From NCBI GenBank assembly GCA_043721435.1, contig JAYSQR010000021.1, positions 1 to 64,000 on the forward strand: 64,000 nucleotides of DNA, read 5' to 3'. The position numbers and the translations under genes are program-made. The first letter of the stretch is position 1; each line of letters opens with the position of its first letter. Of this stretch, positions 33,505 through 42,865 are shown in pieces. A model generated the notes under the pieces. That model did no database searches. It saw only the letters and a list, made by a program, of their open reading frames with translations, and was not told the origin of the DNA. Source of the stretch: VFJL01 sp043721435 (GTDB lineage Bacteria; Pseudomonadota; Gammaproteobacteria; Burkholderiales; Nitrosomonadaceae).

Positions 33505-34878
33505 TTAACTGGAGATAAGCCGACTGATGTCGTTATATATGGCAAAAGCCATCAGGGCAAACAACAGCGCCATCCCCACCCGCTGACCAACTTCCATGGC
33601 CGTGTCAGAAAGCGGACTGCCTTTGACGATCTCGATCAGATAATACATCAAATGCCCCCCATCCAGTATCGGGATGGGCAGGAGGTTCAGCACCCCCAGG
33701 CTGATGCTGATGAGCGCGAGAAACCCCAGATAAGGCGCAAGCCCCATTTGCGCTGACTGCCCGGCGTAATCGGCAATTGTAATGGGTCCGCTGACATTTT
33801 TCCACGACACTTCTCCCATCACCATTTTTCCCAGCATGCGCAGCGTAAATACCGATGTCTCCCAGGTTCTATCTACTGCCTTGACTATGGACACACCCAG
33901 CGGATAACTGGTTTTTACCAGCAGTCCTTCCAGTTCGGCAGGGTCAATTTTGGGGCCAACGCCGATCTTGCCGATTCTCTCGCCTTTTTCAGTTGCCGTA
34001 TCAGGAGTGACGCTGATATCGAGGACAGAATTACCGCGATGAATTTGCAGCAGCAGTGACTGTCCCGGGTTGGCGCGTATCTGCCGCACCAGTTCTTCCC
34101 AGTTTGCAATGTCCTGTCCGTTTATGGCCAGAATTTCATCATCCGCCAGCAAACCGGCACGGTTACCCGCGCCGTCCGCTGTTACCTGGGCAATAACGGG
34201 TTTTATTGCGGGCTGATAGCTGCTCAGGCCGATTTTCTTCAGAAAATCCCCGTCCAGGTCATCGGCGTGAAAATTGCTTAAATCCAGTGTGCGCCAACTG
34301 ATTTCCCCACGTTGATTGAGAGTTTCCACGGTTACAGCTGGAGATTTATCCACGACCTGCGCCAGCAGCAGCCAGCGTGCATCCTGCCAGGTCGCCACAG
34401 GCTCGGCGCCGATTTTTACGATGGTCTCCCCAGCCTCGAAAGCCGCAAATGCAGCGGGTGTTGCCGGAGCCACCGGTCCCAGAATCGGTTTCATTCCGCT
34501 GGTGCCGAGCATGAACAGAAAACAGTAAAGCAGGATGGCCAGCAGAAAATTAGCGATGGGTCCTGCCGCGACTATGGCGCTGCGACGTGCGACTGACTTG
34601 CGATTGAACGAGCGTGGCAAATCCTGCGGAGCGACTTCGCCTTCACGCTCATCCAGCATCTTGACGTAACCGCCGAGGGGAAAAGCAGCTATCACCCATT
34701 CGGTCTGATCTTTCCCCCAGCGTTTCCTCAGTAGAGGCCGACCAAAACCGATCGAAAAGCGCAGCACTTTTACTCCGCACCAGCGCGCTACCAGGTAATG
34801 GCCAAATTCGTGGAATACAATCAGCACGCCCAAGGCGACGACAAAAGAAATGATCGTAATAGGGAGCGTCATACCCAT
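33505..34878 (-). CDS. rseP: Site-2 protease RseP
   Basis: A 457-residue membrane zinc protease that cleaves anti-sigma factors and leftover signal peptides. HEFGH near residue 24 binds zinc in the first transmembrane helix, two PDZ domains follow in the periplasmic part (about 125-310), and LLPIPILDGGHLMYY near 400 supplies the third zinc ligand. Translation may begin at ATG 34878 or two codons later. No rseA or rpoE is in the window. Confidence 0.96.
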   Translation of the reverse strand: MGMTLPITIISFVVALGVLIVFHEFGHYLVARWCGVKVLRFSIGFGRPLLRKRWGKDQTEWVIAAFPLGGYVKMLDEREGEVAPQDLPRSFNRKSVARRSAIVAAGPIANFLLAILLYCFLFMLGTSGMKPILGPVAPATPAAFAAFEAGETIVKIGAEPVATWQDARWLLLAQVVDKSPAVTVETLNQRGEISWRTLDLSNFHADDLDGDFLKKIGLSSYQPAIKPVIAQVTADGAGNRAGLLADDEILAINGQDIANWEELVRQIRANPGQSLLLQIHRGNSVLDISVTPDTATEKGERIGKIGVGPKIDPAELEGLLVKTSYPLGVSIVKAVDRTWETSVFTLRMLGKMVMGEVSWKNVSGPITIADYAGQSAQMGLAPYLGFLALISISLGVLNLLPIPILDGGHLMYYLIEIVKGSPLSDTAMEVGQRVGMALLFALMAFAIYNDISRLISS

Positions 34879-35037
34879 GTGCCAGGGTGGATGTGACGCA
34901 AAAGGAGTTTCGGAAAAGAACTTGAGGCGCTACGTCTTGCTGTCTCCTGGCAAACAGGGGCAAGAGAGCGGGGCGGAGAAAAAATGACCAGGCTGGCGGT
35001 AGCCGGGGCGTTTTCGGGGGATGGTATTCCTGACACT

Positions 35038-36225
35038 TTACACCAGAGACGCCAGCCACTCATGCGCGGTTTCGCGTGCTACGCGGTCTGCTGCCAGGAT
35101 ATCTTCCAGGGTGGCGATATCCTTGCGGCTGACCGTCTGCATGACTTGTTCGATCATGGTTGGAATTGCGGTAAACGGCATGCGGCGTTTGAGAAAGGAT
35201 TCTACTGCCACTTCGTTGGCAGCGTTGAGTATGGCCGGGGCGCTGCCACCGGCGGCAAGCGCCTGGTAGGCGAGGCCCAGACAGGGAAAGCGTTTGAGAT
35301 CCGGTGCTTCAAAATCCAGTCGGCCGATCTTGAACATGTCCAGAGGCGTCACACCCGTTTCAATGCGCTCCGGAAAACCCAAGGCATGCGCAATCGGGGT
35401 ACGCATGTCGGGATTACCCAGTTGCGCCAGCACCGAACCGTCTACATATTCGACCATGGAATGAATCACGCTTTGCGGATGGATCACTACCTGAATTTGC
35501 TCAGGAGCGGCATCAAACAGCCAGTGCGCTTCAATCACTTCCAGTCCCTTGTTCATCATGGTGGCGGAGTCCACTGAAATCTTCTGTCCCATCAACCAGT
35601 TGGGATGAGCGCAAGCCTGCTCCGGCGTTACTTGTTCCAGTGACGCCAGCGATGCTTGCCGGAACGGTCCGCCGGATGCAGTCAGCAGAATGCGGCGCAC
35701 CCCGACTGCGGCCAGATTTCCGGCGAAATGCTGCGGCAGTGACTGGAAGATGGCGTTATGTTCGCTGTCTATCGGCAGCAGCGTGGCATGATGCTGTTTG
35801 ACCAGATTCATGAAAATACGCCCCGCCATCACTAGGGTTTCCTTGTTGGCGAGCAGCACCTGCTTGCCTGCGCGGGCAGCGGCGAAGGTGGGGCGTATAC
35901 CGGCGGCACCGACGATGGCAGCCATTACCGCATCCACCTCGGGCAGCGCTGCCACTTTCTCCAGTGATTCAACTCCCCACAGCACTTCGGTGGCAAGTCC
36001 TGCCGTGCGCATTTCCGTCTGCAATTTTTCTCCACTGGCTGCATTCAGCATGACCGCATAACGCGGCTGGAAGCGACGGCACTGTTCCAGCATTTTTTCG
36101 GTACTGTTATTGGCGGTGAGCGCAACGACCTGAAATCGGTCAGGGTGGCGTGCAACCACATCCAGTGTACTTACGCCGATGCTGCCGGTAGAGCCGAGTA
36201 TGGTGAGATGACGGATGGTAGTCAT
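35038..36225 (-). CDS. dxr: 1-deoxy-D-xylulose-5-phosphate reductoisomerase
   Basis: A 395-residue NADPH enzyme that makes methylerythritol phosphate, the second step of non-mevalonate isoprenoid synthesis. GSTGSIGVSTLDV near residue 11 binds NADPH, DSEHNAIFQ near 150 binds metal and substrate, and VDSATMMNKGLEVIEAHWLF near 218 is a strong signature. Its ATG directly abuts the cdsA stop codon. A 159-bp gap to rseP follows. Confidence 0.97.
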   Translation of the reverse strand: MTTIRHLTILGSTGSIGVSTLDVVARHPDRFQVVALTANNSTEKMLEQCRRFQPRYAVMLNAASGEKLQTEMRTAGLATEVLWGVESLEKVAALPEVDAVMAAIVGAAGIRPTFAAARAGKQVLLANKETLVMAGRIFMNLVKQHHATLLPIDSEHNAIFQSLPQHFAGNLAAVGVRRILLTASGGPFRQASLASLEQVTPEQACAHPNWLMGQKISVDSATMMNKGLEVIEAHWLFDAAPEQIQVVIHPQSVIHSMVEYVDGSVLAQLGNPDMRTPIAHALGFPERIETGVTPLDMFKIGRLDFEAPDLKRFPCLGLAYQALAAGGSAPAILNAANEVAVESFLKRRMPFTAIPTMIEQVMQTVSRKDIATLEDILAADRVARETAHEWLASLV

Positions 36226-37041
36226 TTAGACAGTAATGATCAGCAGCGCCAGAACAGCGGCAGGCAGGGTTGAAGTGAGTGCATCGATGCGGTCAAGTAT
36301 ACCACCGTGGCCAGGCAAAATATTGCCGCTATCCTTGACGCCAGCATGACGTTTCATCAGGGATTCGAACAGATCGCCGATGACGCCCAGCGCGGCCAGT
36401 ACCAGCAACAACGGCAGTAGTAGCACGACTTGGGTTTCTTCTCCGGCCATCTGCCCCCATATCAGCGCATAGACGGAAACTGCTATCAGTGCACCGGCCA
36501 CGCCTTCCCAGGTCTTGCCGGGGCTAATGTTGGGCGCGAGCTTATGCTTGCCGAATGCGCGTCCGGCGAAATACGCAGCGGTGTCGGAAATCCAGATGGC
36601 TGCCATGAAACCCAGCAGCAGCAGTGGACTAATGGTGCGCAACTGATACAGGGCAAGACCAGTCGGCAATAGCAGCAACCAGCCTATCACCGCCAGCAGA
36701 ACCGGACTCTTGATCGGATGGTTCGATTTCAGAAGAGCTGGCGCAGCCAGCATCCAGAATGCCAGTGATGCGGCGTAGAGCCACAGGAATGAGGTAGTGT
36801 AAGGGTCGATCAGAACCGCCCGGCTCAATACATACAGTAGTTCTCCACCGAGCAAGGCGGTGGATGTCAGGTAAATGGTCGAGTGGGCAACGGAGAACTT
36901 TGCCAGCTTGCTCCATTCCACTGCACCCATCACCACGAAGGCAAGCAGCAATGTCATCCAGAAAATCGCCGACAAATAAAACAGCGCTGCCAGAAACAGG
37001 AGCAACGCGATGACGGCGGTTAGGATGCGGGTTTTAAGCAT
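36226..37041 (-). CDS. cdsA: Phosphatidate cytidylyltransferase
   Basis: A 271-residue polytopic membrane enzyme that makes CDP-diacylglycerol for phospholipid synthesis. About seven transmembrane helices are visible; the C-terminal signature SLMKRHAGVKDSGNILPGHG followed by GILDRIDAL has the metal-binding acids. I use ATG 37041 (MLKTRILTA) as the start; an ATG at 37059 would add six residues. Between uppS and dxr as in most proteobacteria. Confidence 0.95.
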   Translation of the reverse strand: MLKTRILTAVIALLLFLAALFYLSAIFWMTLLLAFVVMGAVEWSKLAKFSVAHSTIYLTSTALLGGELLYVLSRAVLIDPYTTSFLWLYAASLAFWMLAAPALLKSNHPIKSPVLLAVIGWLLLLPTGLALYQLRTISPLLLLGFMAAIWISDTAAYFAGRAFGKHKLAPNISPGKTWEGVAGALIAVSVYALIWGQMAGEETQVVLLLPLLLVLAALGVIGDLFESLMKRHAGVKDSGNILPGHGGILDRIDALTSTLPAAVLALLIITV

Positions 37042-37089
37042 GAATGAGGGTCCCAACAAAAAACTTCACCGGTTGGGAATGTGCGAGGG

Positions 37090-37914
37090 TTATGCCGATT
37101 GATCGGCCACAACTCTTCTCGTTCCTTCTGCGGATGGTGATGTTTTGAGCTGCTCGCTGGTGCGGCCAAAACGGCGCTCGCGTTGCTGATATGACTGGAT
37201 GGCAAGATCCAGCGCCTGAGCATCGAAATCCGGCCACAGGGTATCGGTGAAATAAAGCTCGGTATAGGCGAGTTGCCACAACAGAAAATTGCTTATGCGC
37301 TGCTCGCCGCCGGTGCGGATAAACAGATCCGGCTCCGGCGCGTAGCTCATGGCGAAATGCGGCATCAAATCTTCTTCCTCGAAACCGCCGGCTAATTCGG
37401 GGTGTTGCGCCAGCATGCTACGGGTCGCCTGCATGATGTCCCAACGCCCGCCATAATTGGCTGCAATAGTAAGCGTAAGCTTGGTGTTGGCGGCGGTCAG
37501 TTTCTCGCCGTTGCGGATGAATTCAACTATTTTCGGCTCGAACTTCGATAAATCGCCGACCACCTTGAAGCGGATACCATTCTCATGCAGCTTGACCACT
37601 TCCTGCTCCAGCGCGACGATGAAAAGCTGCATCAGGACAGAGATTTCTTCCTTCGGCCTGCGCCAGTTTTCGCTGCTGAAAGCGAATAACGTGAGGTAGC
37701 CGATGCCGCGCTCGCCGCAGGCCTTGACCACGCCGCGCACCGTTTCCATTGCCCGCTTGTGTCCCGCCACTCGTGGCATGAAACGGTTCTTCGCCCAGCG
37801 GCCGTTGCCGTCCATGATGATGGCGACATGCCGGGGGATTATTCCGGTTGCAGGTATTTCACGGGTTGAACTGATAACAGTGGGCATGGGGAGTGCGGTT
37901 CTGAATTGGATCAA
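37090..37914 (-). CDS. uppS: Undecaprenyl pyrophosphate synthase
   Basis: A 274-residue cis-prenyltransferase that builds the C55 lipid carrier for peptidoglycan. IIMDGNGRWAKNR near residue 32 has the catalytic Asp; GHKRAMETVR, FSSENWRRP and RTGGEQRISNFLLWQLAYTEL follow. The 24 residues before VAIIMDG are longer than usual, so a later start is possible. The start overlaps the frr stop by 4 bp. Confidence 0.96.
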   Translation of the reverse strand: MIQFRTALPMPTVISSTREIPATGIIPRHVAIIMDGNGRWAKNRFMPRVAGHKRAMETVRGVVKACGERGIGYLTLFAFSSENWRRPKEEISVLMQLFIVALEQEVVKLHENGIRFKVVGDLSKFEPKIVEFIRNGEKLTAANTKLTLTIAANYGGRWDIMQATRSMLAQHPELAGGFEEEDLMPHFAMSYAPEPDLFIRTGGEQRISNFLLWQLAYTELYFTDTLWPDFDAQALDLAIQSYQQRERRFGRTSEQLKTSPSAEGTRRVVADQSA

Positions 37915-38468
37915 ACCGCCATTAATTCGGTTTCCTTGATTTGCAGCATCTTGTCGATTTCGGCGATATGGCGGTCGGTGAGTTTCTGTATTTCATCCTG
38001 TCCGCGGCGCTCGTCATCCTCGGCAACCTTTTTTTCCTTGAGCAGTTCCTTCAAATGCGCATTGGCATCGCGCCGGATGTTGCGCATTGCTACGCGCGCG
38101 GTCTCCGCTTCATGCTTCACTACCTTGGTAAGGTCGCGGCGGCGCTCCTCGGTCAGCGCTGGCATGGGTACCCGTATCACCTCACCGACAGTCATGGGGT
38201 TCAGTCCCAGGTCAGAGTCACGGATTGCTTTTTCAACCACGCCCAGCATTTTCTTTTCCCAGGGTGCAACACCGATGGTACGGGCATCTATCAGGTTGAT
38301 ATTCGCCACCTGGTTGATCGGCATGGGGGTGCCGTAATAATCCACGCTGATGTGATCGAGCAGGCCAGCGTGAGCCCGCCCGGTTCGAACTTTGCCCAAG
38401 TCGGCTTTCAATGCCTCCAGGGTTTTCTGCATTTTTTGCTCAGCGGCTTTCTTGATGTCGGCGATCAT
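37911..38468 (-). CDS. frr: Ribosome recycling factor
   Basis: A 185-residue tRNA-shaped factor that with EF-G splits ribosomes after termination. KTLEALKADLGKVRTGRAHAGLLD, YGTPMPINQVAN and the C-terminal DDERRGQDEIQKLTDRHIAEID are the conserved segments of domains I and II. Normal length. Between pyrH and uppS. Confidence 0.97.
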   Translation of the reverse strand: MIADIKKAAEQKMQKTLEALKADLGKVRTGRAHAGLLDHISVDYYGTPMPINQVANINLIDARTIGVAPWEKKMLGVVEKAIRDSDLGLNPMTVGEVIRVPMPALTEERRRDLTKVVKHEAETARVAMRNIRRDANAHLKELLKEKKVAEDDERRGQDEIQKLTDRHIAEIDKMLQIKETELMAV

Positions 38469-38532
38469 GATATTTATCTCGTGCGGAAAGATTGGAAATA
38501 AAAACCTGCACTGCCCTGCGGCTCGCAGTTAC

Positions 38533-39249
38533 TCAGATCCGTACCAGCGTTCCTTCATCCTCACCCATTACCACCCGTTTCAATGCCCCGGCTTTGAAGA
38601 TGCTGAATACATTGAGCGGCAAATTCTGGTCGCGGCACAGGGTCAATGCCGTGGCATCCATCACCTTCAGGTTCTTGGCGATGGCCTCATCAAACGTCAG
38701 TTTCTGGTAGCGGACGGCATCGCGGTTGGTTTTTGGGTCGCTGGTATAGACGCCATCCACCTTGGTGGCCTTGAGCACGATATCCACGTTCATTTCCATG
38801 CCGCGCAACGCAGCGGCCGTGTCGGTAGTGAAGAAGGGATTGCCGGTGCCGGCGGCAAAAATGACTATCTTGCCTTCCTCCAGATAGCGCATTGCCTTGC
38901 CGCGAATATAGGGCTCCACCACTTGATCGATACGCAGTGCCGACTGTACCCGGCTCACCAGTCCGCCGCAGCGCATTGCATCCTGCAGCGCTAGCGCATT
39001 CATGACAGTAGCCAGCATCCCCATGTAGTCGGCGGTGGCGCGATCCATGCCACCCTCGGCTGAAGTCATGCCGCGGAAAATGTTACCGCCGCCGATTACC
39101 ACTGCCACCTCGACGCCGAGCTGGGTCACTTCGGCAATTTCGGCAACAATACGTTCTATCACGGTGCGATTGATACCGTAGCTGTCGTCGCCCATCAGAG
39201 CTTCACCCGAGAGTTTCAGCAAGATGCGTTTATAGGCGGTAGTCGTCAT
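38533..39249 (-). CDS. pyrH: Uridylate kinase
   Basis: A 238-residue amino-acid-kinase-fold enzyme that phosphorylates UMP. RILLKLSGEALMG near residue 9, VVIGGGNIFRG near 53, GTGNPFFTTDTAAALR near 131 and KATKVDGVYTSDP near 158 are the family motifs. It is the usual third gene of the rpsB-tsf-pyrH-frr group. Confidence 0.97.
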   Translation of the reverse strand: MTTTAYKRILLKLSGEALMGDDSYGINRTVIERIVAEIAEVTQLGVEVAVVIGGGNIFRGMTSAEGGMDRATADYMGMLATVMNALALQDAMRCGGLVSRVQSALRIDQVVEPYIRGKAMRYLEEGKIVIFAAGTGNPFFTTDTAAALRGMEMNVDIVLKATKVDGVYTSDPKTNRDAVRYQKLTFDEAIAKNLKVMDATALTLCRDQNLPLNVFSIFKAGALKRVVMGEDEGTLVRI

Positions 39250-39281
39250 GGGTACGGTTAGTCCTGTTGCAGTGTATGGTC

Positions 39282-40166
39282 TTATTTTGCCTGGTTAACC
39301 TGAGCCATTACCTCGGCAGCAAAATCGCAGGATTTCTTTTCCATTCCTTCACCCACGACAAACATGGTAAAGCCATCGACTTTGGCAGATCTGGCTGCGA
39401 GCAGTTTTTCCACCGTCTGCTCCGGGTCTTTGACGAAAGGCTGGCCGAGCAACGTTACTTCAGCGAGGTATTTGGCGACACGTCCGTCCACCATTTTTGC
39501 CACGATGTCGGCGGGCTTGCCGCTTTCTGCTGCTTGCGCGGTGTAAATCAGGCGCTCACGTGCCAGCAGTTCGGGCGCTACCTGCTCTCTGGAAACGCAG
39601 AACGGTTTGCTGGCGGCAATATGCATCGCCAAGTCTTTTCCCAGCGTCTCGTCGCCGCCGGTGTAATCAATCATCACGCCGATTCTGCTGCCATGCAGAT
39701 AAGAAGCAAGCCGCCCCTGCGTCGCATAGCGTACGCAGCGACGCACACTGATGTTTTCACCCAACTTCATTACCAGCGCTTTGCGGAACTCTTCTACATT
39801 TTCGCCATTCGCCAAGGTTGCCGCTGCCAACGCATCGGTATCGGTCAGATTCTGCGTCGTCACCAGTTGTGCCAGGTTGCGGGCAAAATTGATGAAGTCC
39901 TCGTTCCTGGCAACAAAGTCAGTTTCGCAGTTGACTTCCACCAGCGCCCCGCTCCTGCCATCGGCCGCGATATACGCTCCTATCATGCCTTCCGCCGCAA
40001 TGCGACCGGCAGCTTTGCTTGCCTTGGCGCCGCTTTTGATGCGCAGCAGGTCTTCCGCCGCTTTCATGTCGCCAGCGGTTTCAGTCAATGCTTTCTTGCA
40101 TTCCATCATGCCGAGTCCGGTCAGGTCGCGTAACTCCTTCACCATGCCCGCGGTAATATCCGCCAT
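39282..40166 (-). CDS. tsf: Elongation factor Ts
   Basis: A 294-residue nucleotide exchange factor for EF-Tu. ITAGMVKELRDLTGLGMMECKKAL is split here as the N-terminal UBA-like domain signature, followed by CETDFVARNEDF near residue 80, which contacts EF-Tu. I start at ATG 40166 with GGAG six bases upstream; ATG 40181 would add five residues. Confidence 0.97.
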   Translation of the reverse strand: MADITAGMVKELRDLTGLGMMECKKALTETAGDMKAAEDLLRIKSGAKASKAAGRIAAEGMIGAYIAADGRSGALVEVNCETDFVARNEDFINFARNLAQLVTTQNLTDTDALAAATLANGENVEEFRKALVMKLGENISVRRCVRYATQGRLASYLHGSRIGVMIDYTGGDETLGKDLAMHIAASKPFCVSREQVAPELLARERLIYTAQAAESGKPADIVAKMVDGRVAKYLAEVTLLGQPFVKDPEQTVEKLLAARSAKVDGFTMFVVGEGMEKKSCDFAAEVMAQVNQAK

Positions 40167-40208
40167 ATGCCACTCCAACAAAATTATTCAAAATATTCGC
40201 AGCCAGTT

Positions 40209-40237
40209 AAAAAAGGGGGCAGACAGCCCCCTTTTTT
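40209..40237 (-). terminator. Intrinsic terminator/attenuator between rpsB and tsf
   Basis: An 11-bp perfect stem (AAAAAAGGGGG with CCCCCTTTTTT) around a 7-base loop, starting about ten bases after the rpsB stop codon. Read on the minus strand it ends in six T residues, a textbook terminator. As the downstream genes lack an evident promoter in this gap, it probably lets only part of the transcription pass, giving more S2 than EF-Ts. Confidence 0.8.
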
Positions 40238-40246
40238 GTTTGCGGC

Positions 40247-40999
40247 CTACCCAGCGAACCGTTCTGCCGTCATCGCTTCATCCACTTCCACAAATTCATT
40301 CTTGATGATTTCGTGAACAATCTGACTGCGCCCTTCCAGCACTGCATCGGCCATACCGCGTGCGTACAGGCGTATCGCCTGGCTGGAATCGTCGTTGCCG
40401 GGAATTACATAATCCACCCCGTTGGGATCGTGATTGGTATCTACCACACCCACTACCGGGATACCGAGTTTTTTGGCTTCGGTGATCGCGCCTTTGTGAT
40501 AACCCACGTCAATCACGAACATGGCATCGGGTATGCCTTTCATATCCTTGATGCCGCCCAGGCTGCGATTCAGTTTTTCCAGCTCGCGCTGAATATCTAG
40601 TGCTTCTTTCTTGGTAAGCTTGTCGAGGGTGCCGTCCTGTGTCATTGCTTCCATGTCGTGCAGGCGTTTGACGGACAGTTTCATCGTCTTGAAATTGGTC
40701 AGCATCCCGCCCAGCCAGCGCTGGTCTACGTAGGGAGAGCCGCAGCGCAGCGCTTCCTCGCGCACGATATCGCGCGCCTGGCGCTTGGTGCCGACAAACA
40801 GGATATTGCCCTTGTTGGCCGATAATTGGCGCGCATACTTTATTGCGTCCTGGTACATTGCCAGGGTTTTTTCCAGATTGATGATGTGTATCTTGTTGCG
40901 ATGGCCGAAAATATAAGGCGCCATCTTGGGGTTCCAGAAACGGGTCATGTGTCCGAAATGAACACCCGCTTCCAGCATTTGCCGCATGGTTACTGACAT
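40247..40999 (-). CDS. rpsB: 30S ribosomal protein S2
   Basis: A 250-residue small-subunit protein. MRQMLEAGVHFGHMTRFWNPKM is typical of S2 (first motif), with HIINLEKT, FVGTKRQA and VVDTNHDPNGVDYVIPGNDD later on. GGAG lies a few bases before the ATG. First gene of the rpsB-to-rnhB run, behind a structured leader of about 135 bases. Confidence 0.98.
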   Translation of the reverse strand: MSVTMRQMLEAGVHFGHMTRFWNPKMAPYIFGHRNKIHIINLEKTLAMYQDAIKYARQLSANKGNILFVGTKRQARDIVREEALRCGSPYVDQRWLGGMLTNFKTMKLSVKRLHDMEAMTQDGTLDKLTKKEALDIQRELEKLNRSLGGIKDMKGIPDAMFVIDVGYHKGAITEAKKLGIPVVGVVDTNHDPNGVDYVIPGNDDSSQAIRLYARGMADAVLEGRSQIVHEIIKNEFVEVDEAMTAERFAG

Positions 41000-41136
41000 G
41001 AACTTCTCCTATAGGGTTGAGCCTCTGCCCGCCATAGTCACTCTCATTTCCTTTATGGAGAGAGCACCCCTGGATTGGCGAGCATGCGAATTTGACCTGG
41101 CTGCGGATTTAAAATTGAGCCGCAGAGCCAGATCAG
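41000..41136 (-). promoter_or_regulatory. rpsB leader with conserved-looking hairpin
   Basis: The 137 bases between the predicted transcript start and the rpsB ATG. Near its 5' end CTGCGG and CCGCAG (about 41101-41126 on plus) form a six-base stem around an A/T-rich loop. Autoregulation of rpsB-tsf by protein S2 binding the leader is established in gammaproteobacteria; a similar element here is plausible but unproven. Confidence 0.5.
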
Positions 41137-41142
41137 CGCGGG

Positions 41143-41172
41143 ATTATAGCATTTTTGCCGGGACTCGCTCAA
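41143..41172 (-). promoter_or_regulatory. Strong extended -10 promoter of rpsB
   Basis: On the minus strand the perfect -10 TATAAT (41148-41143) is preceded by TGC, giving an extended -10, with -35 TTGAGC at 41172-41167 and an 18-bp spacer. The predicted transcript starts near 41136. The G/C-rich bases after the -10 resemble the discriminator of growth-regulated promoters. Confidence 0.78.
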
Positions 41173-41292
41173 GGCAAAATAGGGCACCACTGCATTCCGC
41201 TGCCGCGACAATTTGTCCTGCCGGAGGGATGCGGGTAAGCTCTCTGCGCTGACGAAGGGTAAATCTTCCAATCCTCGGGTTTCTAAAAACAG

Positions 41293-42489
41293 ATGGCGGA
41301 ACTCTACGACCTGGTCATCATCGGTAGCGGCATCCATGGCGCGGGTATTGCGCAAGCGGCGGCAGCACGGGGCATGTCGGTGATGGTGCTGGAGCAGGCC
41401 GGGATTGCGAGCGGCACCTCCAGCCGCTCCAGCAAACTCATACACGGCGGGCTGCGCTATCTAGAGAGCGGGCAGTTCTCGCTGGTGCGTGAATGCCTGC
41501 ACGAGCGCGCACTGCTGCTCGAACTGGCGCCGCAACTGGTCAAACTCAAGCCTTTCTACATCCCGGTATATCGTGATACCACCCGCCGGCCGTGGTTGTT
41601 GCACACAGGGTTGAGCCTTTATGCACTGCTGGGCGGTCTGCACCCGGCAGTACGTTTTCACCGGGTGCCACCAGGCCTTTGGCAAAACCTGGACGGGCTG
41701 GATACCACCCATCTGGAAGCGGTGTTTCAATACAGCGATGCACAGACCGATGACGCGGCGCTGACCCGTGCGGTGATGTGCTCGGCGCAACAGATGGGCG
41801 CACAGCTGAAAATGCCTGCTACCTTCACCGGCGCCCGTCTGGGTCAGAATGGCGAACGCGACAACATCATCGAATATCGGCATAACGAGAAAATCGAGAC
41901 ATGTGCGGCGACAGTGCTGGTGAACGCGGCCGGGCCATGGGTGCAGCAAGTGCTGGGCCGGATCACCCCGGTTCCTGCGCAACTCGGGATTGATCTGGTG
42001 CAAGGCACACATATCGTTGTGTCGGGTACGCTCACGCAGGGAATTTATTATGTGGAAGCGGAAGACAAGCGCGCGGTGTTTGTGATGCCGTGGCAGGGCA
42101 ACACACTGGTAGGCACCACCGAGTCAGCCTATCACGGTGACCCGGCAGATGTCAGGCCATTACCGCAGGAGCAGGCTTATTTGCTGCAGACTCTCGTACG
42201 TTATTTTCCGCAGCACCGCAGCGGACAGCCAGTACTCGCAGCGATGGCGGGTTTGCGGGTGCTGCCCTCAAGCGGGAGTGGGACTAAGGGCGGCGCGATG
42301 TCCGTCAACGCGCGTTCGCGTGAAACGGTGCTGCATCCCGATAGGCAGGATCATCCGCGCCTGCTGACAGTCTATGGTGGCAAACTGACAACGTATCGCC
42401 TGACTGCCGAGCGGGTAATGGCATGTCTGGCAGGGGTATTGCCAGTGCGCAAGGTGGTTGCGGACACCCGCCATTTGAAGCTTGATTAA
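41293..42489 (+). CDS. FAD-dependent glycerol-3-phosphate dehydrogenase-like protein
   Basis: A 398-residue flavoprotein of the GlpD/DAO family. YDLVIIGSGIHGAGIAQAAAARG (residues 5-27) is the FAD dinucleotide fold and GTSSRSSKLIHGGLRYLE near 42 is the GlpD signature, as are NAAGPWV near 213 and AGLRVLP near 320. GlpD of E. coli has about 500 residues; the C-terminal helical domain is absent here, so either a short form or a related oxidoreductase. No glpK or glpF nearby. Its TAA overlaps the stop codon of the convergent SirB2 gene. Confidence 0.8.
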   Translation: MAELYDLVIIGSGIHGAGIAQAAAARGMSVMVLEQAGIASGTSSRSSKLIHGGLRYLESGQFSLVRECLHERALLLELAPQLVKLKPFYIPVYRDTTRRPWLLHTGLSLYALLGGLHPAVRFHRVPPGLWQNLDGLDTTHLEAVFQYSDAQTDDAALTRAVMCSAQQMGAQLKMPATFTGARLGQNGERDNIIEYRHNEKIETCAATVLVNAAGPWVQQVLGRITPVPAQLGIDLVQGTHIVVSGTLTQGIYYVEAEDKRAVFVMPWQGNTLVGTTESAYHGDPADVRPLPQEQAYLLQTLVRYFPQHRSGQPVLAAMAGLRVLPSSGSGTKGGAMSVNARSRETVLHPDRQDHPRLLTVYGGKLTTYRLTAERVMACLAGVLPVRKVVADTRHLKLD

Positions 42490-42863
42490 ACCAGCATGGG
42501 ATTTTTGGTCAGCGCGACCAGCACGATATAAAAGAATACGGCATGGGCCGCAATCCAAGCAGTGATTTTGACTTTACGGGTCTTGCCGCGTTTCAATGCC
42601 ACCATGCCAAGGCCGATATAGAGCAGCAGCCCGGCGACTTTGGCGCTGAGCCACGAATTATTTAGCGGGTCCTGCTGTATCGTCATGGCCAGCGCAATGG
42701 CGCTGGTCAGCAGCACGGTATCGATCACGTGCGGCACGATCTTCACCCAGCGCCGTTGCAGCGCGCTGGAGTCCTGCAGCATCCATACCCCGCGCAGCGT
42801 AAACAGCAGGTAGCTGAGACTCACGCTGACGACATGAATCATTTTTAATGCGGCGTAGCTCAT
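42486..42863 (-). CDS. SirB2-family membrane protein
   Basis: 125 residues with four predicted transmembrane helices and the SirB2-family start YAALKMIHVVSVSLSYLLFTLRG. The family is named for an invasion regulator but has no established activity; members are common in environmental proteobacteria. ATG 42863 is chosen for the AGGGAG upstream. It begins two bases after the stop of the CopD-like gene, so they are one operon. Stop codons of this gene and of the GlpD-like gene share a TTAA. Confidence 0.82.
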   Translation of the reverse strand: MSYAALKMIHVVSVSLSYLLFTLRGVWMLQDSSALQRRWVKIVPHVIDTVLLTSAIALAMTIQQDPLNNSWLSAKVAGLLLYIGLGMVALKRGKTRKVKITAWIAAHAVFFYIVLVALTKNPMLV

Positions 42864-42865
42864 CT

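Noticed and set aside
38533..40133. Long plus-strand open frames opposite pyrH and tsf
   Set aside because: pyrH and tsf on the minus strand are unmistakable; the plus frames are shadows.
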